Shown one piece after another: positions 53,901 through 64,000 of a DNA stretch of 64,000 bases. Position numbers and translations under genes: made by a program. Below the pieces are notes generated by a model. That model was not told where the DNA came from and ran no database searches. It saw only the letters and a program-made list of their open reading frames with translations. Within the stretch, counting starts at the first letter, position 1. Every line of letters begins with the position of its first letter. The DNA comes from Cymodocea nodosa (lineage: Eukaryota > Streptophyta > Magnoliopsida > Alismatales > Cymodoceaceae), in contig JAZBRI010000004.1 of assembly GCA_036874045.1 (NCBI GenBank), positions 1,612,001 through 1,676,000 of the forward strand, in the 5' to 3' direction.

Positions 53901-56900
53901 CATGGTGATATTATAAGAGTTGTTATTCATAGGATTAAAGTAGGATGAATGAGTAGAGAAATGCTTATGGAGTGTTTAGAAGAATACCTTGAAAATTAAA
54001 AGGAAATTTTTGTAAAACTACTATTTGCCCAATTATACTTTATGGTTCAAAATGTCAAGTTGTAAAATATGAACATATGTAAACAAATATTATTGTTGAA
54101 ATGTTTATGCTTAAATGGATAAGTGGTAATACCATAAGGATGAACTAAAAAACAAATTTATTAAGAATAGAATAGAAGTTGCACCTATTGAAGATAAGAT
54201 AAGAGGAAATTTAGTTGTGTAGTTTGGTTATATCCTTAAGAGACCAAGAAATGTATTAGTTTAGAGAAAAGAATCAATTATTGCAAAAGAAATTAAAAGA
54301 AATAGAGGTAGGCCTATAACTATTTGATTAGGAGTTATAAGAAAAGATTTAAATTTATGTGATCTAATTGAAAATTTGACTATAAATAGAAATGCATGGA
54401 AGAAAAATATTCAAGCGGTCAACCTTATGTGATGAGATTATAGTTCAGATTGTTGTTAGCACCATTCGTGTAGAATGATTGCTAGGTATAATTTCCAATT
54501 TAAGCAGATTTTTGTTTTAACGTTCTTGTTATAATTCTAAGGTTTGAGAATTGCCTAGCTACTTGGTAATTTTAGTCAATTATCTTCACTTGTTATTGTT
54601 GTTCTTCCAACGTTCTTATAAGTTTTAATACATGAATTGAATGAAAAATTAATTTCAAGTGGTTTGATTTTCTTTCTTAAATTAGCTTCAAGCTTCAACA
54701 AGTGGTTTCTAGATAGTTTACAATTACAGGATGAAGGCAATCTGTGGGTGGGTGTTTTTGCGTGGGGAGCTCTCTGATGATCTAGATTCTAGAGCTTGGC
54801 TTTATACAAGAAGAAATGCTTATTGTTGATAGTGAAGAAGTTGGAAGAGGGATCGAGAGATCAGGGAGACTGAAAGAATGAAATTACCCTTGTATTATTA
54901 GGTTAGGAGGTAGATATATGTACAGCAGTATATGAATTTTTAAAGATCCATATACACAAAGATCCATATAACATAACTTCTAACACTCCCCCTCAAGCTG
55001 AGAAGCATAAATATCGATAAGGTTCAGCTTGTTACAAAATTGTTTTAGAGTTTTATTGCTAAGAGCCTTTGTTAGGACATCCGCCAGCTGATCTTTGGAG
55101 TGAATGAACGGCATAGTGATGACCTGTTTTTGAATATTGTCTCTAATGAAATGACAATCAACCTCTACATACTTTGTTCTCTCATGAAAAGTGGGATTGT
55201 TGGCAATATGAATGGTAGCTTAATTATTACAGTAAAGCGGCATAGGTCCAGTTGACTCAATTTGTAGTTCTTGAGCCAATGCCTTCAACCAAATGAGTTC
55301 AGAGGTGGCATTGGACATAGCGCGATACTCAGTTTCTGCACTTGACTTGGAGATTACATTTTGTTTTTTACTATGCCAAGTAACCAAGTTCTCTCCAATG
55401 AAGGATAGATAACCTGATGTTGATTTTCTGTCATGCTTATCACCAGCATATCTTGCATCAGAAAAACCTTGAATCTGTAGATGTCCATGTTTTTGATAAA
55501 GTAGTTCATGTCCAGGTTTTCCTTTGATATAAGAAAGTACCTTGATGACCCATTTCCAATGAGCATCACGAGGAGCATGCATAAATTGGCTCAGAAGGTG
55601 GACAACATATGATATATCTGGTCTAGTGATTGTTAGATATATAAGTTTCCCAACAAGTCTCTTGTACTGTTTTGGTTGCCCATATAATGGAGTCATGTCA
55701 TCCCACAAGGCATGATTGAGCTCAATTGGGGTGTTTTCAGGTTTACACCCCTCAAGCTCTGTTTCTTTCAAGAAGTCAAGTGCATACTTCCTTTGAGACA
55801 AAGAGAGTTGTCCCTTAGAGTAGGAAAATTCAATGCCCAGGAAGTACCTAGGAGCGCCCATATCTTTGGTTGAGAAGTGTTGTCATAGGAAATATTTGGT
55901 ATCTTTAATGCCAGCTTGATCACTCCCAGTTAGGAGCATATCATCAATATAAACTGCAAGAATAATAATGCCATTAGAGGTATGTTTGATGAAGAGAGAA
56001 TGATCTACACGACAGTTGGTGAAACCTCCAGTCCACATCACCCTACTAAACTTTTCAAATCAAGCTTTAAGACTTTGTTTGAGACCATAAATAGCTTTGT
56101 GAAGAGAACACACTGTAGGCTCCCCTTGAACAACATAGCCAGGAGGTTATTTCATAAATACCTGTTCTTCCAAATCACCATAGAGAAAAACATTCTTGAC
56201 ATCAAGCTGAGTAAGAGTCCATGATTGATTGATAGCCATGGAAAGAAGAACCCGAATAGAATCCAACCGAGCAATAGGCGAAAAGGTTTTAGCATAATCC
56301 ACTTCATACTTCTGAGAGAAACCACGAGCAACCAAGCGAGCCTTGTATCGCTCGATGGTGCCATTAACCTTCTGTTTGATGGTAAAAATCCATCGGCAAG
56401 ACACTACATTGGCTCGTTCAGGATGGGGAATTAGCTCTCAAGTGCCATGAGAGAGTAGAACATCCATCTCCTCATCCATGGCTTTCTTCCAATGAGGTAC
56501 CTGCATAGCTTCAGATGCATTCCTAGGTATAGATTCAAAGGAAATGGCAAGTGCAAAGTCACGAAAAACAGGGTTAAGGTTTTTATAAGAGACAAAATGA
56601 GATATATGATGTAAAATACAGGATCTTGTGCCTTTGCGAAAGGGAATAGGTAAAAGACCATCATCATCGGAGATGGAATCCTCACATTCAGGTGTGGAGG
56701 GGGCAGGGGTAGCAGCAGCAGCAAGTGGAGACAAGCGTGGTCTATGATTGTAAACTTGTAGAGGTCGGTAAGTGTGTGACTGTCCCTGATTAGATTCCTG
56801 TAATATAGTAGAAGTAGGAATAGTAGGGAGAGGTTCCAAATGAGAAGATGACGACTCAGAAGGGGTGGAGCCATCAAAGAAATGGTGAGACTCAAAGAAG

Positions 56901-59900
56901 TTGACATCCATGATAGTATAATACTTCTTTGTAGAAGGATGATACAATCGATATCCCTTCTGAGTTCGAGAATAACCAACAAAAACACATTTAAAAGCTC
57001 GAGGAGAGAGTTTATCAAGAGAATGAGAGAGATCTTGAACAAAAGCAACACAACTAAATACCTTAGGAGGGATAGAAAACAATTCCTTATCTGGATAGAG
57101 TCGATGAAGGGGAATTGCTCCTCCTAGAGGAGTGAAAGACATCCGGTTAATGAGATAGGTGGCAGTAAGGATGACATCAGATCAAAGATATTTAGGAACA
57201 ATGGTAGTACACATGAGTGTCCGAGCTACATCCAAAATGTGACGCTGCTTGCGTTCTGCAACTCCATTTTGTTGGGATGTATAGGGGCAGGTAGTTTGAT
57301 ATTGAATACCAGAAGATGAATAAATAGATTGAAAGGAGTTTTGCATAAATTCAAGAGCATTATCAGTGTGCATAATTTTGGTGCAAACATCAAACTGGTT
57401 TTGAATTTCATTTAGAAATTGTTGAAAAACATTTACAACACCTTGACGATCTTTTAATAAGTAGACCCAAGACACACGAGAATAATCATCAACAAAAACA
57501 ATGTAGTACTTGTGTCCTTGGACAGAAGGAACACGACTAGGATCTCAAATATCACAATGTACTAAATCAAACTTGTTTAAAGATGACAACAGACTAAGAC
57601 ACGAGAAGGTAGCACGTGTGTGCTTACCTAACTGATAGGATTCACAATCAAAAGAGGTAATGGATATCCAGGGGAGAGCTTGTCGAAGCTTCTCTAGAGA
57701 TGGGTGCCTAAGGTGACAATGCCAAGTGTAGGAGGAATCTGTATTGGACATGCACGTAATTAATCCACGAGGAATACAATCACAGACCAACATATATGCT
57801 CCATTTGACTACTTATGCCTCAAACCAATCCTCCGACCCGTCTGCAAGTCCTGAAAAGTATAATGAAAAGGATAGAAAGTAACTTTGCATGATAATTGAA
57901 CGGTAATGGTACTAATGGATAATAAATTAAATGAAAATTCAGGAACATAAAGGACATTGCTTAGTCTAATTTGAGTGAAGGCTTGAATATCTCCATATGT
58001 AGATACAGAACATGAACGACCATCAGCTATGGTAACAAAGGATTTGTTTGGCATTGATATTAGGCATTCGAAAAGGGTAGAAGTACCTGATAGGTGTGAT
58101 GAGGCACCCGAGTCTATAATCCAAGAAGTATCAGATGAAGCAGATTGAGCAGGAGAAGTACCTGATGGATGATGAGAGATAGTAGCTTGTGTACTTATGG
58201 CTTGTGAAGACATGGTTCCCTAAGACTAAACAAGACGATTGTAGGCAGCTTAAGAAATAGTAATGGTGGGCACAGATGTCTCATTTCCTGTGTTCCATCT
58301 AGAAGAAGATGCAATATGAGCCTGTGCTGGCTTGAGATGTGGGAATTTATCCCAACACCTATCAGAACGATGTCTTTGCCTTCCACACCATTGACATTTG
58401 GTATGTGGGTGTTCTTCACGCCTCCTAGTATCACGATTCCCCCCTTTGACATTAGGAGTCACAAGTGCAATTTGATCTATAATAGGAGAGACTATGGACG
58501 AAGAAGTAGAGATCCGTAAAGCCTTGGCAAAAGTCTCATGAAGATCAGGCATAGTATCTACGCCTAGAACAGGACCACATAGCTGAGATGACACTTCTGG
58601 GTTCAAACTGGCTAAATAAAACGTGACGGCAAACTTTTCTCTGTATCGAAGGAATGTAGAGATATCTGTGGTAGGTGGCTGATACACATTCAACTCATTG
58701 ATCAAGCCCTTGAAGATGCTATAGTGTTCTTGGCAAGACTTCTCCTCCTATCTAAGATGAAACAAGTCATCATATAACTGGAAGATTTTTGAGACATTCT
58801 TCTCATGTCCATACATGCGTTTTAATGTAATCCATATCTCACGTGTTGGTCTAAGCATGGAAACTTCACGAGCAACAAAAGGTTCCATACTTGATAGCAT
58901 CCAAGAAATGATTGCAGCGTCATCTGCATACCAATCTTGGTAACTAGTATTTTTTGCATCCAGAGGTGGTGAATGCAGATGATGCTCCTGTCGATAGCCT
59001 ATGACAATAATTTCAAAACTTTGTGCCTATAACATATAATTAGAGTCATTTAAGTGTTTGGGCACACCTATAAATTGTCTGACGAGAAGTGGAGTCAAAG
59101 AACTACCTGAAGCAGCCATAGAGATCAACATTGATCTCAACAATCTGAGACACTAGAGGCGGACAAAGACTTGGATAGGACTATACAAGATAGGATTTTT
59201 TTTTTTTTTTGAAAGACAATCTGAGAATTGCAATAAATCGAAACCAAAGAGGATTTCCGTCAATTACAAATATAAAACATAAGACGATTGACTCTTCTTT
59301 AACGTAGCAGAAACCAAAGAGGGAACCTGGTTAGGTGTGGTCGTTAGGACCTTCAAGCGACTGCTGAGATTAGTTCCTCCTTACAGGCTCCCTCGTGATC
59401 GGAGAAGGAAGTTACCCCAAAGACAGTAGCGGTTACGGTTGACTTCTCTGAAAGCAGAGTCTGTGACTGTGGTTGTAAAAACTACAATTGCCATTTTCTT
59501 TACGTAACTCTGTTGGCTTTGTTGTTGAGCCTCGCACATCTCGTCATCTAAGCTAGTGAACGGCTGCCCCCACTGGAACGGGTAGATTGGTAATGCGCCA
59601 AACAAGCCCGTACAAGAAGCGACACCCAACCATTCACACCACCTTAATGCCACCGCACGGTTGACAAGCTCGCGCTACCAAGCTTGGCTTCCATTCGTGC
59701 ACCGTCATCTTAACATTCGGTGGAGATTAGGGCTCGACAGAGACGACCTTACTTGAACAGGATCTCTTGGTATGACGGGAGGGAGTCTTCGACCACACGG
59801 GAGGAAGTTCCAATGGGGATGACGTAGTATGACCGAGGTCTTCAGTTTCCACTCGCTCTGATACCAAGTGAAGAAGTTGGAAGAGGGATCGAGAGATCAG

Positions 59901-62900
59901 GGAGAGTGAAAGAATGAAATTACCCTTGTATTATTAGGTTAGGAGGTAGATATATGTACAGCAGTAAATGGATCTTTAAAGATCCATATACACAAAAGAT
60001 CCATATAACATAACTTCTAACATTGATGATGATTAGGCGATTCAATTTTTGAACTTTATTACCTTTTGTCTGTTCAGAGACAGTTGATAAGAATGGTACA
60101 ATACAGGAAAGATTTGAGTGGCCCCTGCAAGAATGTCAGAAATTTGGAAAATGATCTAGATTTTTTCCACCAAATATACAGTTATTTTTTTATAAAAAAG
60201 AAGCAGAGTGGTTTCTTATCCTGCACAATTTATTTTACATTGTCTTCAAAATATGATATTCATGAGATGTTGGTTCATAAACATAAGCTATATTAATCTG
60301 TAGATATAAAATATTGTATCTCTAATTTTTTAAGATGTTTATGTTATGATGATTAGTTTAGAACACTTATTTTTTGAATTCCTAAATGTTCATTTTTCTT
60401 CCATTAGGCAATTGATCGTTTTCGTGGAAATGAACATGGTACACTTGTTGCTACTGATGTTGCTTCAAGAGGTCTTGATATACCTGGTGTTCGAACTGTT
60501 GTGCACTTTCAACTGCCACATTCAACAGAAGTATGTTATGAGTAGTTTATTGATATTAGGTAATTGGGAGCATTTCTAACTAGGCTTTTTTCCATTCAGG
60601 TTTATATTCACAGAAGTGGAAGAACAGCCCGGGCTTCTGCTGATGGGTGCTGCATTGCATTAATTTCTCCTAGTGATAGGGGAAAGTTTTTCTTTTTGTG
60701 CAAGTCTTTGTCAAAGGTACTTGAAATTTCGAAAGTTTCAAATATAATGATTATATTTTTTTTGCAAGCTTTACTGCTGTAAACACCAGGGATTATTGCA
60801 TTTTTGATTATAAGTATGCCAAATATAAGTAGCACGTGCATCCATATGACAACAATTTTTACATGAATGGTAGCTTGCAGCTTATAACAGGAACCATGCA
60901 ATTGCCTGAGGTTCATACTCTAGAATCTATAACATTACAAAATAGACACGTGGAAATTTTGCTCGAGTCATGAGGTGATCCTGTATGTGATCAGCATGGT
61001 CATTTGGATGGAATACAAGTGCATATGTATTGCCCTTTATCCATTAAGGGTCCTTTTTTATTAAAAGCTGATAAATTATTGGGAAAGGTCATTCTGTATA
61101 TACTTTGTTTGTTGTAATGTCAGTTTTGCTCTGTAGTCTGTGTGTGATGCCATGCATCTTGTTGATTTCACAAAAGTGGAAGTCACTCTACTCTTTCTTT
61201 CAACTATAATAGCTCATAAAAGGGAAATTTGCTATGTATTATTTTGCTATTTATGACAAAACAAATGACTGGGAAGTTGAACAAACCAAAATATGTTTAA
61301 GAAGATGGAATGATTCTTATATTCTTTTTGTATTGCAGGAAAACCTTCTGAAATTTCCTCTAAATGAATCTTATTTGCCTGAAATATTGAAGCGTATGTC
61401 TCTGGCACGCCAAATTGATAAACTCTCCAGGAAGAATTCTCAGGTAAAAATCTGTAGGAACTATCTATCCTGAAGGTTTTATGGATTCCATTTGTTCATA
61501 TCTACTTGATTAACTACCACTTCTTATAGAGTTTTTTTAGTTGTTTGACAAGTTGTTCTTGGTATCTTATTTAAATTACAATGAAAATTGTGCCATTCAA
61601 GATAGGTGATTTGCAACGCAATGTTATTGCATGAGACAATAACGTGTAATACCACTTGATGCTTAACATAATAACAGACATAGAGGGATAGTGTGATACT
61701 ATTATTAGGAACCATCAATGAAGAGGCTACCTAAAATTGGTCAACATTCTATAGAGCTTTCAATGTTGAGTAAATTGGATTTTTTCTTGCATCAGCAAAA
61801 TATGATTGTACTAACAGAAAGGGCATGGCTTCAATGAACTGAGGATTGGGTATATGATACGTCACAATCATGAAGTGGGAACTGGGAATACAATAATCAA
61901 TCAATGTTTTAATGTCATTATTTGGAGTTCACCACATGAATTTTTTCTTTTCATTTGTTTCTATCCATCACTAAATTCTCTGCGAAATTACATAATTTTA
62001 AATCTGTTTTCCCTATTTCCAATCAAGTATTATCAAGTTTTCCTTTGCATTTTTAGTTTCAATTATATTAATTAATTTCCTTTTCCTTACAAGCGTGTCT
62101 ACAATCATGAAGTGGGATTATATTATATTATTATGGTGTCACTCTCACTTGTTGAAAAAAAAAAAAAAACTAGCTTTATGATGTTGCCCCTTGTAGTTTC
62201 TTTGTTCTGTGTCTATAATCATAATATAATTTTGCAGTTGTAGCTGGCTGGTTTTTGATAATTCAAAATTTCTTTTGTGATGGGATTTCCCAATGTAATT
62301 GATTCCCATCTTAAAAAGGTTAACTAGAAATAGGGAGTTTTAAGAAAACTGGCATTTCTGAAAACATAAAACAGAGGATTTTTCTGCATATTATTTTATG
62401 ATGGCAAGGTATCAATATTGAAATTTGGGGTTGTTTTAAGAGGGAAATAAATTGTGATATACTCAAGACACTACAACATGAGAAATATTGGTGCTCTTGT
62501 ATGATAACAAGACCAAAATTTTGATAAAATGACATTTGCATAACATGGTCTGGGACAAAACTCTCTCTCTTTCTCAATGTTACTCGGCTTCTGTAGCACT
62601 AATTTGTCTGTTAAATTGAAGTACTTTTGATGGCTTCTGAATCCAGTCATCTATTTTGGGTTTTCACCATTTTATGTTGAGACCTTTGTTCTTCCATTTT
62701 TTGAAAAATTTCAAATCTTTTCTCAACATTCATTTGTTTCAGAATAATTTGAAGAAGAACTGGTTTGAACGAAATGCTGAATCTATGGAATTGCTGATTG
62801 ACAAATCAGATAGTGATGAAGAAGTAGTTAAGAGCCATAGACAGAAGAAAGTTGACTCCCTTCAGTTAAGGAAGCTGCAGCAGGTGTTTTTCTTGATTCA

Positions 62901-63991
62901 ATAATTCCTACAAATGCAGCCAGCTCATGCATGCCATAAAATTTTGTTCATTTGGTCTAAAGACTTGAAATTTGAACAAATCGATCAAAATATGCTATAT
63001 ACTTATGTTATACTCAATTTTGTCTGAAAAATTGAACCATAATTAAATACAGGATGGAGACTGATGGTTCAACCACATTGAACAAAAGCTGCTTCGCATG
63101 TGGTTGAGTCATTGATTCAATTTTAGTGGTTGAGATAAAACTAAGCCATCTACAATCATGGTTTAGTATCCAAGGCAGTGATTATGTTTTTAATTGTTTA
63201 GTAATATAGAAAATTCAATGAGTACATTTTTTCTTATTTGTTAGTACTTTCCTTGTACCACATGCCAATTTCATGAACTTATGATCATACTTTATTGATT
63301 GTAGGAGTTAAACGTGCACTTGGTGAAGCCCTTGCAGCCAAAACAATTTTCACATCGTTTCTTGGCCGGGGTATGTTTCAGTTGTTGGGAGTTTGTCTTC
63401 TTTCGTGAATCAGTTGTATTTGCATTTTTCAGTTACATTCATAAGTCAGTAAAAATATGTTGATCAGATATCTCAACTGGTTTCATTTGTATATGCATGT
63501 TTCAGTTGCTTTCATGTGCCTGCAAAATATGTTGATTAGTTATCTCAACTGTTCTCTTTTATATGTCAATTATGATCCTGTTGATCACAAGCACAACAGG
63601 CATGAAGACCGTTTAGTTGAACCTGTACTTTTCTCTATACTTGCTATAAATAATAGATTTTGTGCTGGGAATAGTTTCTTTAATTTTTTTGTTTTCTTCT
63701 CTGTTTTTGATAGCTCTTAATAATCTGGGTGTGGTATTTCTTATAAACTATTTTTTATGCCTTGTTAGTTAACCTTCATTTACCATGGAATTTGTCATCA
63801 TGGTCTTGCATACTGAATTCTTGATTTCATGGTGTTGTCAGGCTGGTGTTTCTCCATTATTGCAGCAGCAGTTGGAAGAATTGTCAAAGAATAATAGAAA
63901 AGCTTCAGCGAATGAGAAAAAGCCAAAGCTTGTTGTAATCGGTCAAGATTGTGTTGAGCCACTTAAAGCACTCCAAGATTTTGGTCATGAG
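47921..63991 (+). CDS. RH13: DEAD-box ATP-dependent RNA helicase, Mak5/DDX24/RH13 type (3' end beyond window)
   Basis: Exons: 47921-48095, 48175-48495, 49583-49761, 49846-50037, 50221-50397, 50802-51184, 52038-52218, 60408-60530, 60600-60716, 61339-61443, 62743-62883, 63305-63370, 63842-63991. All introns are GT-AG and phases agree, giving 770 codons without stop. Motifs in order: lysine-rich tract (residues about 105-130, probable nuclear/nucleolar signal), Q motif FKEPTPIQ, motif [10 protein letters not shown], Ia [65 protein letters not shown]. The [19 protein letters not shown] context is typical of DDX24/Mak5, which act in 60S ribosomal subunit assembly in the nucleolus; plant RH13 is the counterpart. 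All catalytic residues are present. The C-terminus (perhaps 60 residues) is outside the window. Intron 7 is 8.2 kb and full of transposons. Confidence 0.92.
48496..49582 (+). other. helicase intron 2
   Basis: A 1.1-kb AT-rich intron with no recognisable gene. The acceptor is GGATCCAG at 49582; using the earlier TTGAG would break the frame, which fixes the choice. Confidence 0.7.
50398..50801 (+). other. helicase intron 5
   Basis: A 404-bp intron between the TPGRL-containing exon and the DEAD-motif exon, with a pyrimidine-rich acceptor (CTTTACTTGCAG). No other content is seen. Confidence 0.75.
51185..52037 (+). other. helicase intron 6 with decayed exon-7 copy
   Basis: An 853-bp intron. Its first half shows no feature; the second half is a tandem duplication of the exon-7 region, described separately. 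Confidence 0.75.
51676..51906 (+). pseudogene. decayed tandem copy of helicase exon 7
   Basis: The segment is homologous to 51926-52158 at a constant offset of 250 bp, including the end of intron 6 (GCCTAATGAGTAA, CTTTCTGTCAATGTCATCAA) and the 5' two thirds of exon 7. The acceptor CGTTCAG|GTGCACAGAAG is intact at 51787. Two bases are missing after TATTATATTTT, so the frame shifts and reaches a TAG within about 20 codons. The exon's 3' end and donor are absent. If spliced in, it would poison the mRNA. Confidence 0.8.
52470..54455 (+). pseudogene. RTE-type LINE relic, 5' truncated
   Basis: Translation fragments match the plant RTE-type LINE polyprotein: [50 protein letters not shown] and [10 protein letters not shown] before the reverse transcriptase, then [34 protein letters not shown] (catalytic FVDD intact), and downstream [32 protein letters not shown] and [12 protein letters not shown]-type residues. 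The endonuclease domain is missing. There are dozens of stops and shifts. The 3' end lies near ATTGTTGTTAG (about 54448), in keeping with the short simple tail of RTE elements. It is in the sense orientation of the helicase gene. Confidence 0.8.
54831..54985 (-). repeat. 3' LTR of the C3 copia element
   Basis: On the minus strand it starts TGTTAGAAGTTATG at 54985, directly behind the polypurine tract CTTGAGGGGGAG (54986-54997). The pol stop codon TAG (54980-54982) lies within the LTR. Confidence 0.85.
54980..57142 (-). pseudogene. copia C3 integrase end, reverse transcriptase and RNase H
   Basis: Minus-strand frame with [22 protein letters not shown] (integrase C-terminal region, split here by motif), [60 protein letters not shown] and the intact active site [13 protein letters not shown] (about 55920-55960). 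RNase H shows [41 protein letters not shown] and [11 protein letters not shown]. The DAD of the first RNase H motif reads DAR. Six or so in-frame stops occur, no frameshift. The last codons CTTGAGGGGGAG double as the polypurine tract. Confidence 0.87.
57143..58213 (-). pseudogene. copia C3 protease and integrase core
   Basis: The protease site is [13 protein letters not shown] (about 58080-58120). The pre-integrase zinc segment shows [18 protein letters not shown] and [14 protein letters not shown]. The integrase core has HCDI, then [34 protein letters not shown] and [21 protein letters not shown], so all three acidic residues can be seen. Stops lie after GLRHK, HCDI and VPKYL, in the same frame as gag and reverse transcriptase. 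Confidence 0.87.
58214..59119 (-). pseudogene. copia C3 gag
   Basis: ATG at 59119 (minus) opens [12 protein letters not shown] with [13 protein letters not shown], then [16 protein letters not shown]-type residues, the gag core with [17 protein letters not shown] and [12 protein letters not shown], and a zinc-knuckle relic [20 protein letters not shown]. The knuckle has C-x2-C-x4-H-x4-C spacing and all four ligands. At least four in-frame stops lie between 58215 and 59040. It is the start of one frame continuing to 54980. Confidence 0.82.
59120..59854 (-). other. 5' leader of the C3 copia element
   Basis: A 735-bp noncoding leader between the primer site and gag, with a T-run at 59198-59211 on the plus strand. 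It is GC-richer than the surrounding intron. No gene is assigned. Confidence 0.55.
59855..59866 (-). other. primer-binding site of the C3 element, initiator Met-tRNA
   Basis: On the minus strand TGGTATCAGAGC, an exact match to the standard copia site, directly adjoining the 5' LTR. Confidence 0.9.
59867..60022 (-). repeat. 5' LTR of the C3 copia element
   Basis: Partner of 54831-54985. It is followed on its outer side by TTGAT, which is also found before the other LTR. Confidence 0.87.
60717..61338 (+). other. helicase intron 9
   Basis: A 622-bp intron between the motif VI exon and the exon starting [17 protein letters not shown]. Nothing else is seen. Confidence 0.7.
61444..62742 (+). other. 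helicase intron 10
   Basis: A 1.3-kb AT-rich intron with a poly-A run at 62154-62170. No gene or clear repeat is recognised. Confidence 0.7.
62884..63841 (+). other. helicase introns 11 and 12
   Basis: Two introns (62884-63304 and 63371-63841) flanking the 66-bp exon 12. 63447-63485 and 63508-63550 carry two similar copies of a segment with TATGTTGAT, TATCTCAACTG and ATATG, a small imperfect tandem repeat. Confidence 0.6.
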
Positions 63992-64000
63992 GTATCTATA

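Larger units (their letters stand above)
54831..60022 (-). mobile_element. Ty1/copia element (family C3), complete structure, inactivated, in helicase intron 7
   Basis: Two LTRs of about 155 bp (54831-54985 and 59867-60022) bracket a minus-strand gag-pol. TTGAT occurs on both sides (54826-54830 and 60023-60027). With this duplication the LTR ends are TG...CT, one of the non-canonical pairs known in plant copia elements, and the primer site abuts the LTR. The LTRs differ at about four bases and one indel, so the insertion is not very recent. It is antisense to the helicase and lies wholly within the intron. Confidence 0.88.
52219..60407 (+). other. helicase intron 7, 8.2 kb, carrying two retrotransposons
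   Basis: The intron joins RARLK (exon 7) to AIDRFRG (exon 8), contiguous in helicases of this type. It contains an RTE-LINE relic (about 52470-54455) and an antisense copia element (54831-60022). The remaining intron sequence (52219-52470, 54456-54825, 60028-60407) shows no other gene. Confidence 0.8.

Noticed and set aside
54705-54830. GT-rich stretch after TTACAATTACAG as an extra helicase exon
   Set aside because: Exon 7 and exon 8 join in frame at a conserved helicase position (RARLK/AIDRF), leaving no room for another exon.
55982-56434. Plus-strand open frames inside the C3 copia element
   Set aside because: They lie opposite the well-supported RT frame on the minus strand and show no domain.

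Overview
The window is nuclear DNA from a flowering plant with a TE-rich genome. It holds one large intron-containing host gene with plant GT-AG introns, surrounded by AT-rich, heavily nested and decayed retrotransposons of plant-specific types (SIRE/Tork-like Ty1/copia, Athila-like Ty3/gypsy, RTE-type LINE, PIF/Harbinger). I cannot name the species.

Left part (1-14530). A minus-strand copia relic (3' LTR 832-2290, pol 2690-4897) is fused to a fragment of a second copia family (LTR piece 4897-5508 and integrase 5509-6480). Then follow a 3'-UTR-like block (6483-7635) carrying a 5S-rRNA-like patch, and a gypsy-type LTR (7636-10905) split by a solo copia LTR (8198-9709, target duplication GAAAT). 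A dead Harbinger-like DNA transposon lies at about 11270-13557.

Middle (14531-46897). A 32.4-kb composite is bounded by one copia family: 5' LTR 14536-16251, 3' LTR end 46359-46892, with GTTTT flanking both ends. Inside are, in order, a copia gag-pol, an env-like ORF, a gypsy LTR and primer site, an Athila-like CCHC-protease-RT-RNase H reading frame (interrupted by a solo copia LTR), a 4.2-kb tandem duplication of env-like ORF plus gag start, the rest of a gag that lies downstream of pol, an intact F-box ORF (41129-42136), and a gypsy/copia mosaic LTR. Copia and gypsy parts share a 3'-UTR block, env-like ORFs and a distinctive dyad (AGTTA, short spacer, TAACT) that recurs in the LTRs and in front of most ORFs. 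This mosaic is the most unusual part of the window.

Right part (46898-64000). A GC-rich leader (47190-47561) precedes a DEAD-box RNA helicase gene of the Mak5/DDX24/plant RH13 type. I place thirteen exons between 47921 and 63991 with every phase consistent (770 codons so far); the 3' end lies beyond the window. Its 8.2-kb intron 7 holds an RTE-LINE relic and an antisense copia element (54831-60022, target duplication TTGAT). A decayed tandem copy of exon 7 lies in intron 6.

Except for the F-box ORF, every transposon ORF carries premature stops. In the copia and gypsy pol genes these are almost all substitutions in an otherwise preserved reading frame, as expected for old, methylated, silenced copies. 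The helicase and perhaps the F-box ORF are the only likely functional proteins.
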